From: Croceibacterium atlanticum
Lineage (GTDB): Bacteria; Pseudomonadota; Alphaproteobacteria; Sphingomonadales; Sphingomonadaceae
Assembly: GCF_001008165.2 (NCBI RefSeq)
Contig: NZ_CP011452.2
Location: 2,294,001 to 2,358,000 of the forward strand
Direction of reading: 5' to 3'
Length of the DNA stretch: 64,000 nucleotides
Numbering within the stretch: the first letter of the stretch is position 1; every line of letters begins with the position of its first letter. Below, one piece after another: positions 52,952 to 62,475 of this stretch. Both the position numbers and the translations under genes were made by a program. The notes under the pieces were generated by a model that was not told the DNA's origin, ran no database searches, and was given only the letters and a program-made list of their open reading frames with translations.

Positions 52952-53407
52952 TCAGCGGCGGGCGGCGAAGAATTGCCGCAACAATTCGCCTGCCTGCGAT
53001 TCGCCCATTCCGGAATAGACTTCCGGCCGATGGAGGCATTGTTTCTGTTCGAACACGCGGGCGCCATGTTCCACCGCGCCGCCCTTGGGATCGGGCGCGG
53101 CGTAATATAGCCGCGCGATACGGGCATGGGCGATGGCCCCGGCGCACATGGCACAAGGTTCCAGCGTCACCCATAATTCGCAGCCTTCCAGCCGCTCGCT
53201 CCCCAGCTTTTCCGCTGCGCGGCGCAGGGCGAGTATTTCCGCATGGGCGGTCGGATCGGTCAATTCGCGCGGGGCATTATGGGCTTCGGCCAGTATTTCA
53301 CCATCCTTGAGCACCACGGCCCCGATTGGCACTTCCCCCTGGCGCGCACCGTCGCGTGCCAGTTCAAGCGCGCGCGCCATGGGTGCGGGAAGGGGCCAGC
53401 TTGCCAT
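52952..53407 (-). CDS. tadA: tRNA-specific adenosine deaminase
   Basis: TadA converts wobble adenosine 34 to inosine in tRNA-Arg(ACG). The zinc deaminase motifs HAEILALRR (His, catalytic Glu) and PCAMCAGAI (two Cys) are intact, and the C-terminal helix (YSGMGESQAGELLRQFF) is typical. 151 residues is normal. It is convergent with rnase T2 and divergent from rpmB. Confidence 0.93.
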   Translation of the reverse strand: MASWPLPAPMARALELARDGARQGEVPIGAVVLKDGEILAEAHNAPRELTDPTAHAEILALRRAAEKLGSERLEGCELWVTLEPCAMCAGAIAHARIARLYYAAPDPKGGAVEHGARVFEQKQCLHRPEVYSGMGESQAGELLRQFFAARR

Positions 53408-53535
53408 GGTCCGGGCGCTAAACCAGCCCGGGGATTACGGCAATGGCGCCCGGATTGCTTGACGAGTGGCGCCCCCCCCGCTATGCGCGCCGCTTTCCGA
53501 ACATCGGCACAATTTCGACAATCCGAGAGAACACC

Positions 53536-53823
53536 ATGTCGCGTATCTGCGAACTGACCGGCAAGGGCCGCCAAATCGGCCACAATGTAAGCCACGCGAA
53601 TAACAAGACGAAGCGCGTCTTCCTGCCTAACCTGCAGAACGTGACGCTGCTGAGCGAGAAGCTGGACCGCAGCTTCAAGTTCCGCGTGTCGACCCAGGGC
53701 CTGCGCTCTGTCGAACACAATGGCGGCCTGGACAACTGGCTGCTGAAGACTTCCGACACCAAGCTGAGCCCGCGCGCCCTGAAGGTGAAGCGCGAGCTGA
53801 AGAAGGCGCAGGTCGCGGCCTGA
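53536..53823 (+). CDS. rpmB: 50S ribosomal protein L28
   Basis: L28 is a component of the large ribosomal subunit. The 95-residue protein begins [25 protein letters not shown] and continues RRVFLPN-like [41 protein letters not shown], the family pattern. ATG 53536 is the family start; the longer open frame upstream overlaps tadA in reverse and is not coding. Confidence 0.96.
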   Translation: MSRICELTGKGRQIGHNVSHANNKTKRVFLPNLQNVTLLSEKLDRSFKFRVSTQGLRSVEHNGGLDNWLLKTSDTKLSPRALKVKRELKKAQVAA

Positions 53824-53880
53824 TCTTGGCGGCGCCTCCGGGCGCCACTTCGCCATAAGGCGATGCAAGGGCGTGCGGCG

Positions 53881-54861
53881 TCAGCCGCGCGCCTTTTCGC
53901 GTGGATTCCATTCCAGTTGCAGCAGCAGGCTGCGCTGGAATTGTGACGTATTATCGTCGGATATCAGCCAGATCCGCACTGAACCGTCCGGCAGCGGCTC
54001 CACCGACAGGCCTTCGTAATTTTCGGGCGGAACAGCGCCGGATATTTCCAGCAATTGTTCGCCGCGCCATTCGCCCCCTTCGCGGATATCCGCAGGATCG
54101 GCTACCAGCAGCCTGCTGGCAAAGCCCGGGGGCAGGCCCCAGATGACCTTGCGCATCAGCACCAGCACCCGCGCATCAGGCAATTGGGCCATGTCCACCG
54201 GGCGGAATTCATCCGGGCGGTGAAAGCGGAAAGCCATGGGCTGCGCACCGTCGACCGGGTCGGAGGGATAGAGCAGACCCGGCGTGGAATTTTCAGTCCA
54301 GCCCGCATCCACTTCTGAAATCACGATGAAACGGCCGTCCGAAAGGCGCAGGATCGATTCGGGGCCGCCATTATCCGCCCAGTCCCGCATTTCCGCCGGA
54401 TAGACATCCTCGAACCTTTCCAGATCGGGTTCATAACGCACAATCGCATTGGTGAATTCATAGCCGGCCCAGATGCGCCCGCTTTCCGGATCGCGCGTCA
54501 GCGATTCCAGATCGGACAAGCGCTTGTCGAATTCATTGGACTGGGCGAAGCGGCCGAACCGGACGCGGCACCCCGCTGTGCCGGGCGGAGAAAAGCGCAG
54601 GATACTGCCCCTGTCGCTGCCCGCCAGAAAACACCCGTCATCCAGCCGAATCAGTGCCGAATAGCCGCCAAAACGCGTGTCCGGGCTTTCCAATTCCCAG
54701 GCGCCGATAAAGCGCGCCGGCCCGATCTTGCCCTCTGGAATATCCAGCCGGGTCAGTACCAGCTTTTCGGAAAGATCCGTTTCCGAAATCGGCGATCGCC
54801 ACCACGGCCCGCCCAATGCGAGCCCGGCCACGACCAGGATTATAAGGAAAAGCCGCCGCAT
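53881..54861 (-). CDS. Esterase-like activity of phytase family protein
   Basis: This 326-residue exported protein has a signal anchor (LFLIILVVAGLALGGPWW). It has the phytase-like/esterase-like propeller pattern: FGGYSALIRLDDGCFLAGSDRG, FDKRLSDLESLTRDPESGRIWAGYEF, PESILRLSDGRFIVISEVD and a C-terminal NYEGLSVEPLPDGSVRIWLISDDN. Members bind metal and may hydrolyse phosphate or carboxyl esters; activity is unproven. It sits upstream of the M23 gene on the same strand. No regulatory site was seen. Confidence 0.8.
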   Translation of the reverse strand: MRRLFLIILVVAGLALGGPWWRSPISETDLSEKLVLTRLDIPEGKIGPARFIGAWELESPDTRFGGYSALIRLDDGCFLAGSDRGSILRFSPPGTAGCRVRFGRFAQSNEFDKRLSDLESLTRDPESGRIWAGYEFTNAIVRYEPDLERFEDVYPAEMRDWADNGGPESILRLSDGRFIVISEVDAGWTENSTPGLLYPSDPVDGAQPMAFRFHRPDEFRPVDMAQLPDARVLVLMRKVIWGLPPGFASRLLVADPADIREGGEWRGEQLLEISGAVPPENYEGLSVEPLPDGSVRIWLISDDNTSQFQRSLLLQLEWNPREKARG

Positions 54862-54906
54862 GAAGTCACGCCGCTCGCCCGGCAGGCTGGCGCGGTCAAG
54901 CCCCGA

Positions 54907-55776
54907 TCAGGGCATTAGCCCGGTCAGGAGCAGTGGATCGAGCCGCGCATCGCGCCATTTGATGCTCCAGTGCAGATGCGGCCCTGTTGCCCGACCGGAA
55001 GAGCCGATACGGCCCAGCAATTGGCCTTGCCTGACCCGCTGCCCCAATTTCACGTCGATTTCCGAACAATGGAGGAAGGCGCTGTTCAACCCGCCCCCGT
55101 GATCGATCATGATCAGGTGACCTTCCAGCGAAAATGGCTGTTCCGCCGCCAGCACCACTACGCCATCGGCCGGCGCCACGAATGGCGTGCCGCTGGTCCC
55201 GGTCGAAATGTCGATTCCCGAATGATAGCTGCCCGGTTCCCCGCGATAGACGCGCTGGGATCCGAAACGCCCTGAAATCCGCCCTTCGACCGGCCAGATG
55301 AATTGCTGCCGCCATCCATCGGCGCCATTATCCTGCGCCCTTGCGTTCCAGATCTGCTCAAGCTCGGGCTGGCGGCGGCGCATGAAGGCCTCGCTGGGCC
55401 CGCTGCCCGGCCGTTTGGCCACATTCACATGTTCGATCTGCCAGTCGCGCGGAGAAATCGCCAATTGCTGTTCGACAACCCGGCCATTGGCCAGCTTTGC
55501 CGTCAAACTGGCGGATGGGCCTGCATCGCGATCGAATGCGGCAAAGAAATTGCCCTTGTCGTCCAGCTTCAGCGCCTGATCGCCCAATGTCGCGGAGACA
55601 GTCCCTTCCGGAGCGCGGCCGAGAATCCAGCCGCCCTGGGTCAATTCGCCCGAGAACGTGAAGTCGGCAGCACCGGCAGGCACAGACGCATCCTGCGCCG
55701 CCAGCGCTGGCAGGGCCAGAGGCGTGGCGAAGGCCGCCAGCAGGGTGGCAACCGCATGGACATGAAGCCGCTTCAC
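54907..55776 (-). CDS. M23 family peptidoglycan endopeptidase
   Basis: This 289-residue exported lysostaphin-like peptidase has a signal peptide ending LALPALAAQ. An N-terminal beta-sandwich (TFSGELTQGGWILGRAPEG) precedes the M23 domain with zinc ligands in YHSGIDIS and GPHLHWSIKW. It cuts or remodels peptidoglycan cross-links. Its start overlaps the DUF2093 stop by ATGA, so the two are co-translated. The enzyme is probably active, as all ligands are present. Confidence 0.88.
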   Translation of the reverse strand: MKRLHVHAVATLLAAFATPLALPALAAQDASVPAGAADFTFSGELTQGGWILGRAPEGTVSATLGDQALKLDDKGNFFAAFDRDAGPSASLTAKLANGRVVEQQLAISPRDWQIEHVNVAKRPGSGPSEAFMRRRQPELEQIWNARAQDNGADGWRQQFIWPVEGRISGRFGSQRVYRGEPGSYHSGIDISTGTSGTPFVAPADGVVVLAAEQPFSLEGHLIMIDHGGGLNSAFLHCSEIDVKLGQRVRQGQLLGRIGSSGRATGPHLHWSIKWRDARLDPLLLTGLMP

Positions 55777-55976
55777 GCCAGGTCGAGAAGTCGCCGGGTG
55801 GCTGCCTCCGGCGTGGCATAGGGCTCCTGCCGCTCCACGCTCCAGTAACGCAGCTCTTCAAGAGCGATCGGCTCCCCCGTGGCAGCGCAGGTCACGAAAT
55901 GGCCTGGCTTCACGACGCGGAACCCGTTCGGGCCATAAATCAGGGTGGCGGCTTTCTCGCCGGAATTCATCAACAT
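55773..55976 (-). CDS. DUF2093 family protein
   Basis: This small protein of about 67 residues has the DUF2093 pattern AATLIYGPNGFRVVKPGHFVTCAATGEPI, ALEELRYWSVERQEPY. Function is unknown; the family is confined largely to alphaproteobacteria. ATG 55976 is preferred; the open frame begins with TTG at 56003. It sits between xseA and the M23 gene, 27 bp from the xseA stop and overlapping the M23 start by ATGA. Confidence 0.8.
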   Translation of the reverse strand: MLMNSGEKAATLIYGPNGFRVVKPGHFVTCAATGEPIALEELRYWSVERQEPYATPEAATRRLLDLA

Positions 55977-56003
55977 GGGCAGAGCCTTACCAATCGCGGT
56001 CAA

Positions 56004-57494
56004 TCAAAGCAATTTGGGCTGTTCGCCGCCCTGCCCGCCGGGCGACGAAGCGGGGCGCGGCTGCGCCGGACGACGGGGCGCGCGGCCCGCAGCCGGCACG
56101 ACATCCAGCTTGCCGTCCCGGAATTTGAGCGTCAGCGCAGCTTCCTTCTTCGCCGCCGCACTATCGGTCACCGGCCGGCCCTGTTCATCCAGCACCATGG
56201 CATAGCCGCGCTGCAACGGACGTTCGGGATGAAGCTGCTGCGCCAGCCGCCAGGTCGCTTCCAGCCGCTCTTTTCGTTCAGCCAGCGGGCGCTGCACCAG
56301 CGCGGGCACCAGCCGGGTAGTTTGCAACCGCTGACGCGCCTGGTCGAGGCGGTAGCGCAGCATGGATGCGGTCAGCCGGGCCTTGTCCGCCTGCAATTGT
56401 TCGCGCGCCTGGGCAGCCCGATCGGCCAGCCCGCGGCGAAGCCTTTCCCCAAGCTCGTCCAGTCGCTGGGCCGCCTGCTGGGCCAGCATTTCCGGCCTGG
56501 GCAAGCGGGCCACGCGCGCTTCCAGCCTTTCCCGCCCCAATTCGACCGGCCGCATCGCGCATTTGCGCTGGCGCAGGCCGAATTCGGCAATGGTTGCGGA
56601 AAGATCGCGCAGGACCGGCACCGCCATTTCCGCCGCGGCGGTGGGCGTCGGCGCACGCTTATCAGCGGCGAAATCCGCCAGGGTCGTATCGGTTTCGTGG
56701 CCGACCGCACTGATCACGGGGATCGAGGATTCGGCAATGGCGCGGACGACCACTTCCTCGTTGAAGCCCCACAGATCCTCGATCGAGCCGCCACCGCGCG
56801 CAACGATCAGCAAGTCCGGCCTCGGAATCGGCCCATTTGCATCCATGGCGGAAAATCCGCGCAGGGCAGCTGCCACCTGATCGGCCGAACCCTGCCCCTG
56901 CACCAGCACCGGCCAGACCAGAACATGGCTGGGAAAACGATCCGCCAGGCGGTGAAGTATGTCGCGAATCACCGATCCGGTCGGCGATGTCACCACGCCG
57001 ATCACGGAAGGCAGGAAAGGCAGCGCCCGTTTCCGTTCCGGCGCGAAGAGCCCTTCTGCTTCCAGCCTGCGGCGGGTCTTTTCCAGCAGGGCGAGCAGCG
57101 CGCCTTCGCCGGCAATCTCCATCCGCTCTATCACGATCTGGTATTTGGACCGGCCGGGATAGGTGGTGATCTTGCCGGCCACGACCACTTCGATCCCGTC
57201 TTCGGGCAGGAAGTTCAGCCTTTGCGCCGTGCCACGCCACATCACGCCATCGATGACGGATTTTTCGTCCTTCAGCCCGCAATAAAGATGGCCGGAAGCC
57301 GCGCGTTTCACGCCCGAAAGCTCTCCGCGCAGCTTCACATAGCCGAACCGGTCCTCCACCGTTCGTTTCAGCAATTGCGAAATCTCGGTGATGGAGAGCG
57401 GTGCAGCGTTGTCGCCGGCCTGCCCCTTGGCTACCAGCCCGCCATCATTTTGCAGATCGCCGCTCGAATAATCGTCAGGGAAAGGGCCGGCCAT
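56004..57494 (-). CDS. xseA: Exodeoxyribonuclease VII large subunit
   Basis: XseA degrades single-stranded DNA with XseB. The N-terminal OB fold ([28 protein letters not shown]), then [89 protein letters not shown] and a long coiled-coil C-terminus match the family. Start at ATG 57494 (MAGPFPDD) has AGAAGGA seven bases upstream, inside the purD gene. Its start codon shares the CATG with the purD start on the other strand. The longer open frame to 57569 would run into purD and lacks support. Confidence 0.93.
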   Translation of the reverse strand: MAGPFPDDYSSGDLQNDGGLVAKGQAGDNAAPLSITEISQLLKRTVEDRFGYVKLRGELSGVKRAASGHLYCGLKDEKSVIDGVMWRGTAQRLNFLPEDGIEVVVAGKITTYPGRSKYQIVIERMEIAGEGALLALLEKTRRRLEAEGLFAPERKRALPFLPSVIGVVTSPTGSVIRDILHRLADRFPSHVLVWPVLVQGQGSADQVAAALRGFSAMDANGPIPRPDLLIVARGGGSIEDLWGFNEEVVVRAIAESSIPVISAVGHETDTTLADFAADKRAPTPTAAAEMAVPVLRDLSATIAEFGLRQRKCAMRPVELGRERLEARVARLPRPEMLAQQAAQRLDELGERLRRGLADRAAQAREQLQADKARLTASMLRYRLDQARQRLQTTRLVPALVQRPLAERKERLEATWRLAQQLHPERPLQRGYAMVLDEQGRPVTDSAAAKKEAALTLKFRDGKLDVVPAAGRAPRRPAQPRPASSPGGQGGEQPKLL

Positions 57495-58788
57495 GAATAT
57501 CCTTCTACTGGGGTCGGGCGGGCGCGAACATGCTCTCGCCTGGAAGCTCGCGCAATCCCGCCTCATCACCGAAAAGGGTGATACTCTTTACGCATCCCCC
57601 GGAAATCCGGGTATTGCCGACCATGCGACGCTGGTTTCGCTGGATGCCGCCGATCACGCAGCCATCATCGCCTTCTGCGCCGACAAGCGGGTGGGGCTGG
57701 TCGTAATCGGGCCAGAAGCGCCACTGGTTGATGGGCTGGCGGATTCGCTGCGCGGAGCAGGCATCGCGGTTTTCGGGCCGAGCCGGGCAGCCGCCCAGCT
57801 GGAAGGCAGCAAGGGATTCACCAAGGATCTGTGCGACCGCGCAGGCATTCCCACTGCCGGCTATATCCGCACGACAACGCTGCAACAGGCGATGGAAGCG
57901 CTGGAAGATTTTTCCGCCCCCTATGTGCTCAAGGCGGATGGCCTGGCGGCGGGCAAGGGCGTGGTCATTGCCGCCAACCGGGAAGAGGCGGAAGAAGCGC
58001 TGGCCGATATGTTCGGCGGGGCCTTTGGCAATGCCGGCGCGGAAGTGGTGATCGAGGAATTCATGGAGGGCGAGGAAGCGAGCTTCTTCGCCATTACCGA
58101 CGGCGCTACCATCATGCCATTTGGCAGCGCGCAGGATCACAAGCGCGTGGGCGAAGGCGATACCGGCCCGAATACGGGCGGCATGGGCGCATACAGCCCG
58201 GCCCCGGTGCTGACGCCGTTGCTGCGCGGGGAAGCGATCGACCGGATCATCGCCCCCACGGTAAGGACGCTGGCGGATGAAGGCATGCCTTATTCAGGCG
58301 TGCTTTATTGCGGGCTGATGCTGACCGATCAGGGCCCTAAACTGGTCGAATATAATTGCCGTTTCGGCGACCCTGAATGCCAGGTGCTGATGATGCGGCT
58401 GCAGGGCGATCTGGGCGAATATATGCTTGCCTGCGCGGAAAGCAGGCTGGCTTCCATGGAACCGCCGCGCTTTGCCGACAAGACCGCGCTGACCGTGGTC
58501 ATGGCGGCGCGCGGTTATCCCGGCACACCGGAAAAGGGCGGCACGATTCGCGGGCTGGCCAATGCCGAACAGGACGGGGCCAAGGTGTTCCACGCGGGCA
58601 CGAAGCTTGAAACGGATGGCAGGCTCGTCGCCAATGGCGGGCGCGTGCTCAATGTCACGGCGCTGGGATCGACCACGGCCGAAGCGCAGGCGAAAGCCTA
58701 TGCGGCCGTGGATGCGATCGATTTTCCCACCGGCTTCTGCCGCCGTGACATCGGCTGGCGCGAAGTAGAGCGCGAAAGCGGGAAATAG
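57493..58788 (+). CDS. purD: Phosphoribosylamine-glycine ligase
   Basis: PurD makes glycinamide ribonucleotide in purine synthesis by ATP-grasp chemistry. The N-terminal [71 protein letters not shown] and [13 protein letters not shown] are conserved. AAAGGG is six bases before ATG 57493. It is divergent from xseA with overlapping start codons, so each gene's promoter must lie inside the other's coding sequence. A hairpin follows the stop. Confidence 0.95.
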   Translation: MNILLLGSGGREHALAWKLAQSRLITEKGDTLYASPGNPGIADHATLVSLDAADHAAIIAFCADKRVGLVVIGPEAPLVDGLADSLRGAGIAVFGPSRAAAQLEGSKGFTKDLCDRAGIPTAGYIRTTTLQQAMEALEDFSAPYVLKADGLAAGKGVVIAANREEAEEALADMFGGAFGNAGAEVVIEEFMEGEEASFFAITDGATIMPFGSAQDHKRVGEGDTGPNTGGMGAYSPAPVLTPLLRGEAIDRIIAPTVRTLADEGMPYSGVLYCGLMLTDQGPKLVEYNCRFGDPECQVLMMRLQGDLGEYMLACAESRLASMEPPRFADKTALTVVMAARGYPGTPEKGGTIRGLANAEQDGAKVFHAGTKLETDGRLVANGGRVLNVTALGSTTAEAQAKAYAAVDAIDFPTGFCRRDIGWREVERESGK

Positions 58789-58795
58789 GCAGTCC

Positions 58796-58829
58796 GTCCG
58801 TCCGCCCCCAATGGAGAGGGCGGACGGAC
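58796..58829. terminator. Hairpin between convergent purD and the PfkB-type kinase
   Basis: A 12-bp stem GTCCGTCCGCCC / GGGCGGACGGAC with a 10-base loop lies 7 bp from the purD stop and 7 bp from the opposing stop. There is no T tract, so it may be a bidirectional attenuating stem rather than a classical terminator. Confidence 0.55.
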
Positions 58830-58835
58830 CGGAAT

Positions 58836-59831
58836 TCAGCCCAGCTTGGCCTTGACCAGCTGCGCCAGGTCCACTTCGGACCGTGCGCCCATATGGCTGA
58901 TGATCTCCGCCGCCGCGATGGCGCCCATGCGCAGGCAGGTGTTCAGATCGCGGCCGCGGACATGGCCGAACAGGAAACCGGCGGCGAAGAGATCGCCCGC
59001 GCCGGTCGTGTCGACCACTTTTTCGATCGGTTCGGCGGCGACTTCGGCACGTTCGCCATTGGCGATGGCGACGGCGCCTTCTTCGCTGCGGGTGACGACC
59101 AGCACCGGCACTTGCGGCGCCAGGGCGGCCAGCCCTTCGTCAAAATCTTCCTTGCCGGTAATCGCGGCGAGTTCGACCTTGTTGGCGAAGAGGATATCGA
59201 TCATCCCATCCGCGATCAGCTGGCGGAAATCGTCGCCATGGCGATCGATCACGAAGGCATCGGACAGGGTGAAAGCCACCTTGCGGCCTGCGGCACGCGC
59301 GGTTTCGATCGCCTTGCGCATGGCCGCGCGCGGTTCTTCCGGATCCCAGAGATAGCCTTCGAGATAGAGGATCGAAGCGCCGCCGATGGCTTCTTCGTTC
59401 AGCGCTTCGGCCGGCAGATACTGGGATGCGCCGAGAAAAGTGTTCATCGTGCGCTGCCCATCGGGCGTAACGAAGATCAGGCACCGCGCGGTGGAGGGTT
59501 CCCCGCTGCGCTTCGGCGTGTCGAAATCAATGCCCACCGCGTGAATATCATGCGCGAAGACAGAGCCGAGCTGATCGTCGGCAACCTGGCCGATAAAGGC
59601 GCATTGCGCGCCAAGTGCCGAAAGGCCCGCCAGCGTATTGGCGGCCGAACCGCCCGAAATTTCCTGCGCCGGGCCCATCGCGTCATAAAGTTCCTGGGCC
59701 TGCGCTTCATCGACCAGCATCATCCCGCCGCGGGTCAGGCCGAGTTCCTCGATCAGTTCGTCGGTGCAATGCGACATCACGTCGACGATGGCATTGCCGA
59801 TGGCGATAACGTCATATCTGGGTTCGGACAT
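58836..59831 (-). CDS. PfkB family sugar/nucleoside kinase (adenosine kinase-like)
   Basis: This 331-residue kinase has N-terminal YDVIAIGNAIVDVMSHC, central GGSAANTLAGLSALG and the anion-hole DTTGAGDLFAAGFLFG near the C-terminus, the PfkB motifs. The overall pattern (SGEPSTARCLIFVTPDGQRTM, NKVELAAITGKEDFD) is that annotated as adenosine kinase in alphaproteobacteria. ATG 59831 follows GGAGATTTC on the minus strand. Substrate specificity is inferred from family only. It is convergent with purD. Confidence 0.85.
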   Translation of the reverse strand: MSEPRYDVIAIGNAIVDVMSHCTDELIEELGLTRGGMMLVDEAQAQELYDAMGPAQEISGGSAANTLAGLSALGAQCAFIGQVADDQLGSVFAHDIHAVGIDFDTPKRSGEPSTARCLIFVTPDGQRTMNTFLGASQYLPAEALNEEAIGGASILYLEGYLWDPEEPRAAMRKAIETARAAGRKVAFTLSDAFVIDRHGDDFRQLIADGMIDILFANKVELAAITGKEDFDEGLAALAPQVPVLVVTRSEEGAVAIANGERAEVAAEPIEKVVDTTGAGDLFAAGFLFGHVRGRDLNTCLRMGAIAAAEIISHMGARSEVDLAQLVKAKLG

Positions 59832-59950
59832 GAAATCTCCGGAATCATTATTGAAATGGCGGCCTGCCATAAGGGCGGCCGCCTTATGGATTGCGTGGCG
59901 ATGTGTGCGGGCGTTGACTTGGCCTGTCATGCGCGCAATCGCAAGGAAAG

Positions 59951-60646
59951 ATGCCCGCAGTCTTTTCCTCGCTGATGCTCGCCCTGGCCCAGCTGGCCGA
60001 TGGGCGCGTGCTGCGCATCCTGCTGAAAAGCCTGGCCGTTACCGTGGTTCTGTTCATCCTGATCGGCGGGGCGGGATGGTATGGGATGGACCGCGCACTT
60101 GCCTGGCTTGGCCTGTCGGACGGGCTGTTCACCGGCGCGGGCAGCCTGCGCGGGCTCGCCGCGCTTCTGCTTTCGCTGCTGTGGCTTTGGCTGAGCTGGC
60201 GAATCGTGGCGATGGCCGTGATCCAGTTCTATGCCGACGAGGTGGTCCAGGCGGTGGAGGCGCGGGCTTACCCCGATCGGGCAGAGGCGGCGCGCGACCT
60301 GCCCCTGCGCGAACAGCTTTCCGAAAGCCTGAAATCGGCCGGGCGGGCGCTGCTGGTGAACCTGCTGGCCCTGCCCTTCGCCCTCGCTCTTCTATTCACG
60401 GGAATCGGGCCGGCGGTGCTGTTCTTCCTGGTCAATGCAGCCCTGCTGGGCCGGGAATTGCAGGACATGGTGTGGCTCCGCCACCGGCGGGATGCGGCCG
60501 ATCTGGCCCCCGCCAGCGGGTTGGAACGGTTCCTGCTGGGCGGGGCAATCACCTTCCTGCTGTCTATTCCTGTTGCGAATTTCCTTGCCCCCCTGCTTGG
60601 CGCAGCGGGTGCCACCCATCTCATCCACCGCAAGAAACGATCCTGA
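59951..60646 (+). CDS. EI24 domain membrane protein
   Basis: This 231-residue inner-membrane protein has about five transmembrane segments (SLAVTVVLFILIGGAGWYG, LAALLLSLLWLWLSWRIVAMAV, LLVNLLALPFALALLFTGIGPAVLFFLVNAALLG, FLLGGAITFLLSIPVANFLAPLLG). The pattern RELQDMVWLRHR in the loop after the helical hairpin is typical of the EI24/CysZ family. CysZ moves sulfate; here that function is not supported by context. The lipoprotein gene starts 2 bp after the stop, implying an operon. Confidence 0.82.
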   Translation: MPAVFSSLMLALAQLADGRVLRILLKSLAVTVVLFILIGGAGWYGMDRALAWLGLSDGLFTGAGSLRGLAALLLSLLWLWLSWRIVAMAVIQFYADEVVQAVEARAYPDRAEAARDLPLREQLSESLKSAGRALLVNLLALPFALALLFTGIGPAVLFFLVNAALLGRELQDMVWLRHRRDAADLAPASGLERFLLGGAITFLLSIPVANFLAPLLGAAGATHLIHRKKRS

Positions 60647-60647
60647 C

Positions 60648-61085
60648 ATGCGCCCGATAGCGACGCTGCTTCTGTTGCCCCTTCTGGCAGGCTGTGCGGC
60701 CGTGCCTTCCCCCAATGCGCCCGAGGTGCCGCGCCGGGGGGAACCCGCCGTGTCCCTGCCGATTCCGCCGACCCGGCCCGCCCCACGTCCCCAACCCGGA
60801 TTCCGGGCGCCGAAAATCATGGATAGCGCCGGGCTGGACGGCGTCATCCGGCAGGATCGGGCGGGCCTGGTCCAGCAATTCGGGCAACCGCGGCTCGATG
60901 TTGCCGAAGGTGACATGCGCAAGCTGCAATTCGCCGGGCAAGCCTGCGTGCTGGATATATTCCTCTACCCCCTTCGTCCTGCGGGGGAGCCGGTCGCCAC
61001 CCATGTGGAAGCCAGGCGCGCCAGTGACGGCCGCGATGTGGACCGGGCCGCCTGCGCGCGCGCACTGCAAAGGGAGCGGAGATAA
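60648..61085 (+). CDS. Small lipoprotein of unknown function
   Basis: This 145-residue protein has a lipobox LLAGC (lipidated Cys near residue 15). A Pro-rich segment follows, then IMDSAGLDGVIRQDRAGLVQQFGQPRLDVAEGDMRKLQFAGQACVLDIFLYPL, which resembles the SmpA/BamE-like fold used by small outer-membrane lipoproteins. The ATG at 60648 starts 2 bp after the EI24 stop; the open frame that begins at 60435 overlaps EI24 and is a shadow upstream of this ATG. Function is unknown. Confidence 0.75.
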   Translation: MRPIATLLLLPLLAGCAAVPSPNAPEVPRRGEPAVSLPIPPTRPAPRPQPGFRAPKIMDSAGLDGVIRQDRAGLVQQFGQPRLDVAEGDMRKLQFAGQACVLDIFLYPLRPAGEPVATHVEARRASDGRDVDRAACARALQRERR

Positions 61086-61136
61086 CGTCTGCTTAACCTC
61101 CTGCACGCGATAATACCGCGAACGGGGGATCAGATC

Positions 61137-62090
61137 ATGACTGTCCAATTCACCGATGTCGCACGCCACGCGGCTGCCGATGCCACGATTTCGCCAGATG
61201 AAATCCGCAGCCTGCGCGAAGCCGGCTGGGCCAGCGGCAATATCACGCAGGTGGAGGCGGAGGCGATTTTCAGCCTTCAGCGCGCATTGAAGCAACCCAG
61301 CCTGGAATGGGCCGATTTCTTCGTCGAAGCGATCAGCGAATATGTGCTGCACGGAACGCAGCCGCGCGGCCATGCCAGCGAAACAGAGGCACAATGGCTG
61401 ATCGAACAGATCCGCCATGACGGCAAGGTCTGTTCCATGACCGAGCTGGAATTGATGACCTGCATCATAGAGCGGGCGCAGAACGTGCCCGAAAGCCTGA
61501 AGACCTTCGTAATCGAACAGATCGAACGCGAAGTTCTGACGGGCACCGGCCCGACGCGCTGTGGCGGCGAACTGGCGGATAATCACGTGAGCGAGGCCGA
61601 ATGCCGCATATTGCGGCGGGTGATCTTCGGTTCCGCCAGCGACCGGCCGGCCGCTGTCAGCCGCCGCGAGGCCGAATTGCTGTTCCGCCTCAAGGATGAA
61701 TGCGTGGACGCGGAAAATGCGACCGAATGGAAACGGCTATTCGTGCAGGGCGTGGGCAATTACCTGATGGGTTTTGCCAATGAAAATGCCCATCTCAGCC
61801 ATGAACGGATGCTGGAACTGGAACGCTTCGTCATGGACAATCGGGTGCGTGTGGGCCGGTTCATGGGCAGCATGGCGCAATCCGCGCCCAACGCCTTTGA
61901 CGCCGTTTTCGGCCGCAAGCCTGCCAAACCCGGCCGTGCGGAAAGCGTGGCCGCCGCGCAGGACGTGACGGAAGAGGAGAAGGACTGGCTTGGCGCAATG
62001 ATCGCGGCGAATGGCCGGATCGATTCCTATGACCGGGCGCTGCTGGAATTCCTGGCCGAGGAAGTAGGCGAAGAGTTCGACCGCTATTGA
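61137..62090 (+). CDS. Protein of unknown function with internal repeats
   Basis: This 317-residue acidic, helical protein has no signal peptide or membrane segment. Two copies of a segment of about 85 residues are visible: NITQVEAEAIFSLQRALKQPSLEWADFFVEAI (near residues 36-67) and AVSRREAELLFRLKDECVDAENATEWKRLFVQGV (near 174-207), each followed by a further EYVLHG/NYLMGF element. It looks like a duplicated EF-hand-like or TerB-like helical module. No family is recognised. It ends 28 bp before the iscA-type gene on the other strand. Confidence 0.65.
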   Translation: MTVQFTDVARHAAADATISPDEIRSLREAGWASGNITQVEAEAIFSLQRALKQPSLEWADFFVEAISEYVLHGTQPRGHASETEAQWLIEQIRHDGKVCSMTELELMTCIIERAQNVPESLKTFVIEQIEREVLTGTGPTRCGGELADNHVSEAECRILRRVIFGSASDRPAAVSRREAELLFRLKDECVDAENATEWKRLFVQGVGNYLMGFANENAHLSHERMLELERFVMDNRVRVGRFMGSMAQSAPNAFDAVFGRKPAKPGRAESVAAAQDVTEEEKDWLGAMIAANGRIDSYDRALLEFLAEEVGEEFDRY

Positions 62091-62118
62091 AAGCGGCCGC
62101 GCGCAGCCACCCCGATGT

Positions 62119-62475
62119 TCAGACCATGAAGCTTTCGCCGCAACCGCAGGCACCCTTGGCGTTGGGGTTGTCGAACACGAAACCGGCGGTGAAATCGTCT
62201 TCCCGCCAATCCATCACGCTGCCCACGAGATAGAGCACGCTGGCGCCGTCGATATAGAAAGTGCCGCCCGGCGTTTCGATCTTTTCGTCGAAACCCTGTT
62301 CCTCGGTCACATAATCGACCGAATATGCAAGGCCGGAACAGCCCCGCCGCGGCGTGGACAATTTCACCCCGATTGCCCCTTCCGGTGCCTTGGCCATCAG
62401 ATCGGCGACGCGCTGCTGGGCGGCCGGCGTCAGGGTGACGGCGGCAGGACGGGCACGGGTCTTCGTTTCGGTCAT
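62119..62475 (-). CDS. HesB/IscA-type iron-sulfur assembly protein
   Basis: This 118-residue A-type carrier has the three cluster cysteines in RGCSGLAYSV and GACGCGESF at the C-terminus. It delivers Fe-S clusters to targets. It overlaps the GNAT gene by 4 bp (62472-62475), so the minus-strand genes sufS-sufT-GNAT-iscA form one operon; sufS runs off the edge. SufA, ErpA or IscA cannot be separated from sequence alone, although the context favours SufA. Confidence 0.88.
   Translation of the reverse strand: MTETKTRARPAAVTLTPAAQQRVADLMAKAPEGAIGVKLSTPRRGCSGLAYSVDYVTEEQGFDEKIETPGGTFYIDGASVLYLVGSVMDWREDDFTAGFVFDNPNAKGACGCGESFMV

Noticed and set aside
55899-57581. 560-codon plus-strand frame antisense to xseA
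   Set aside because: xseA is clearly coding on the minus strand; the antisense frame has no family motif and no start signal.
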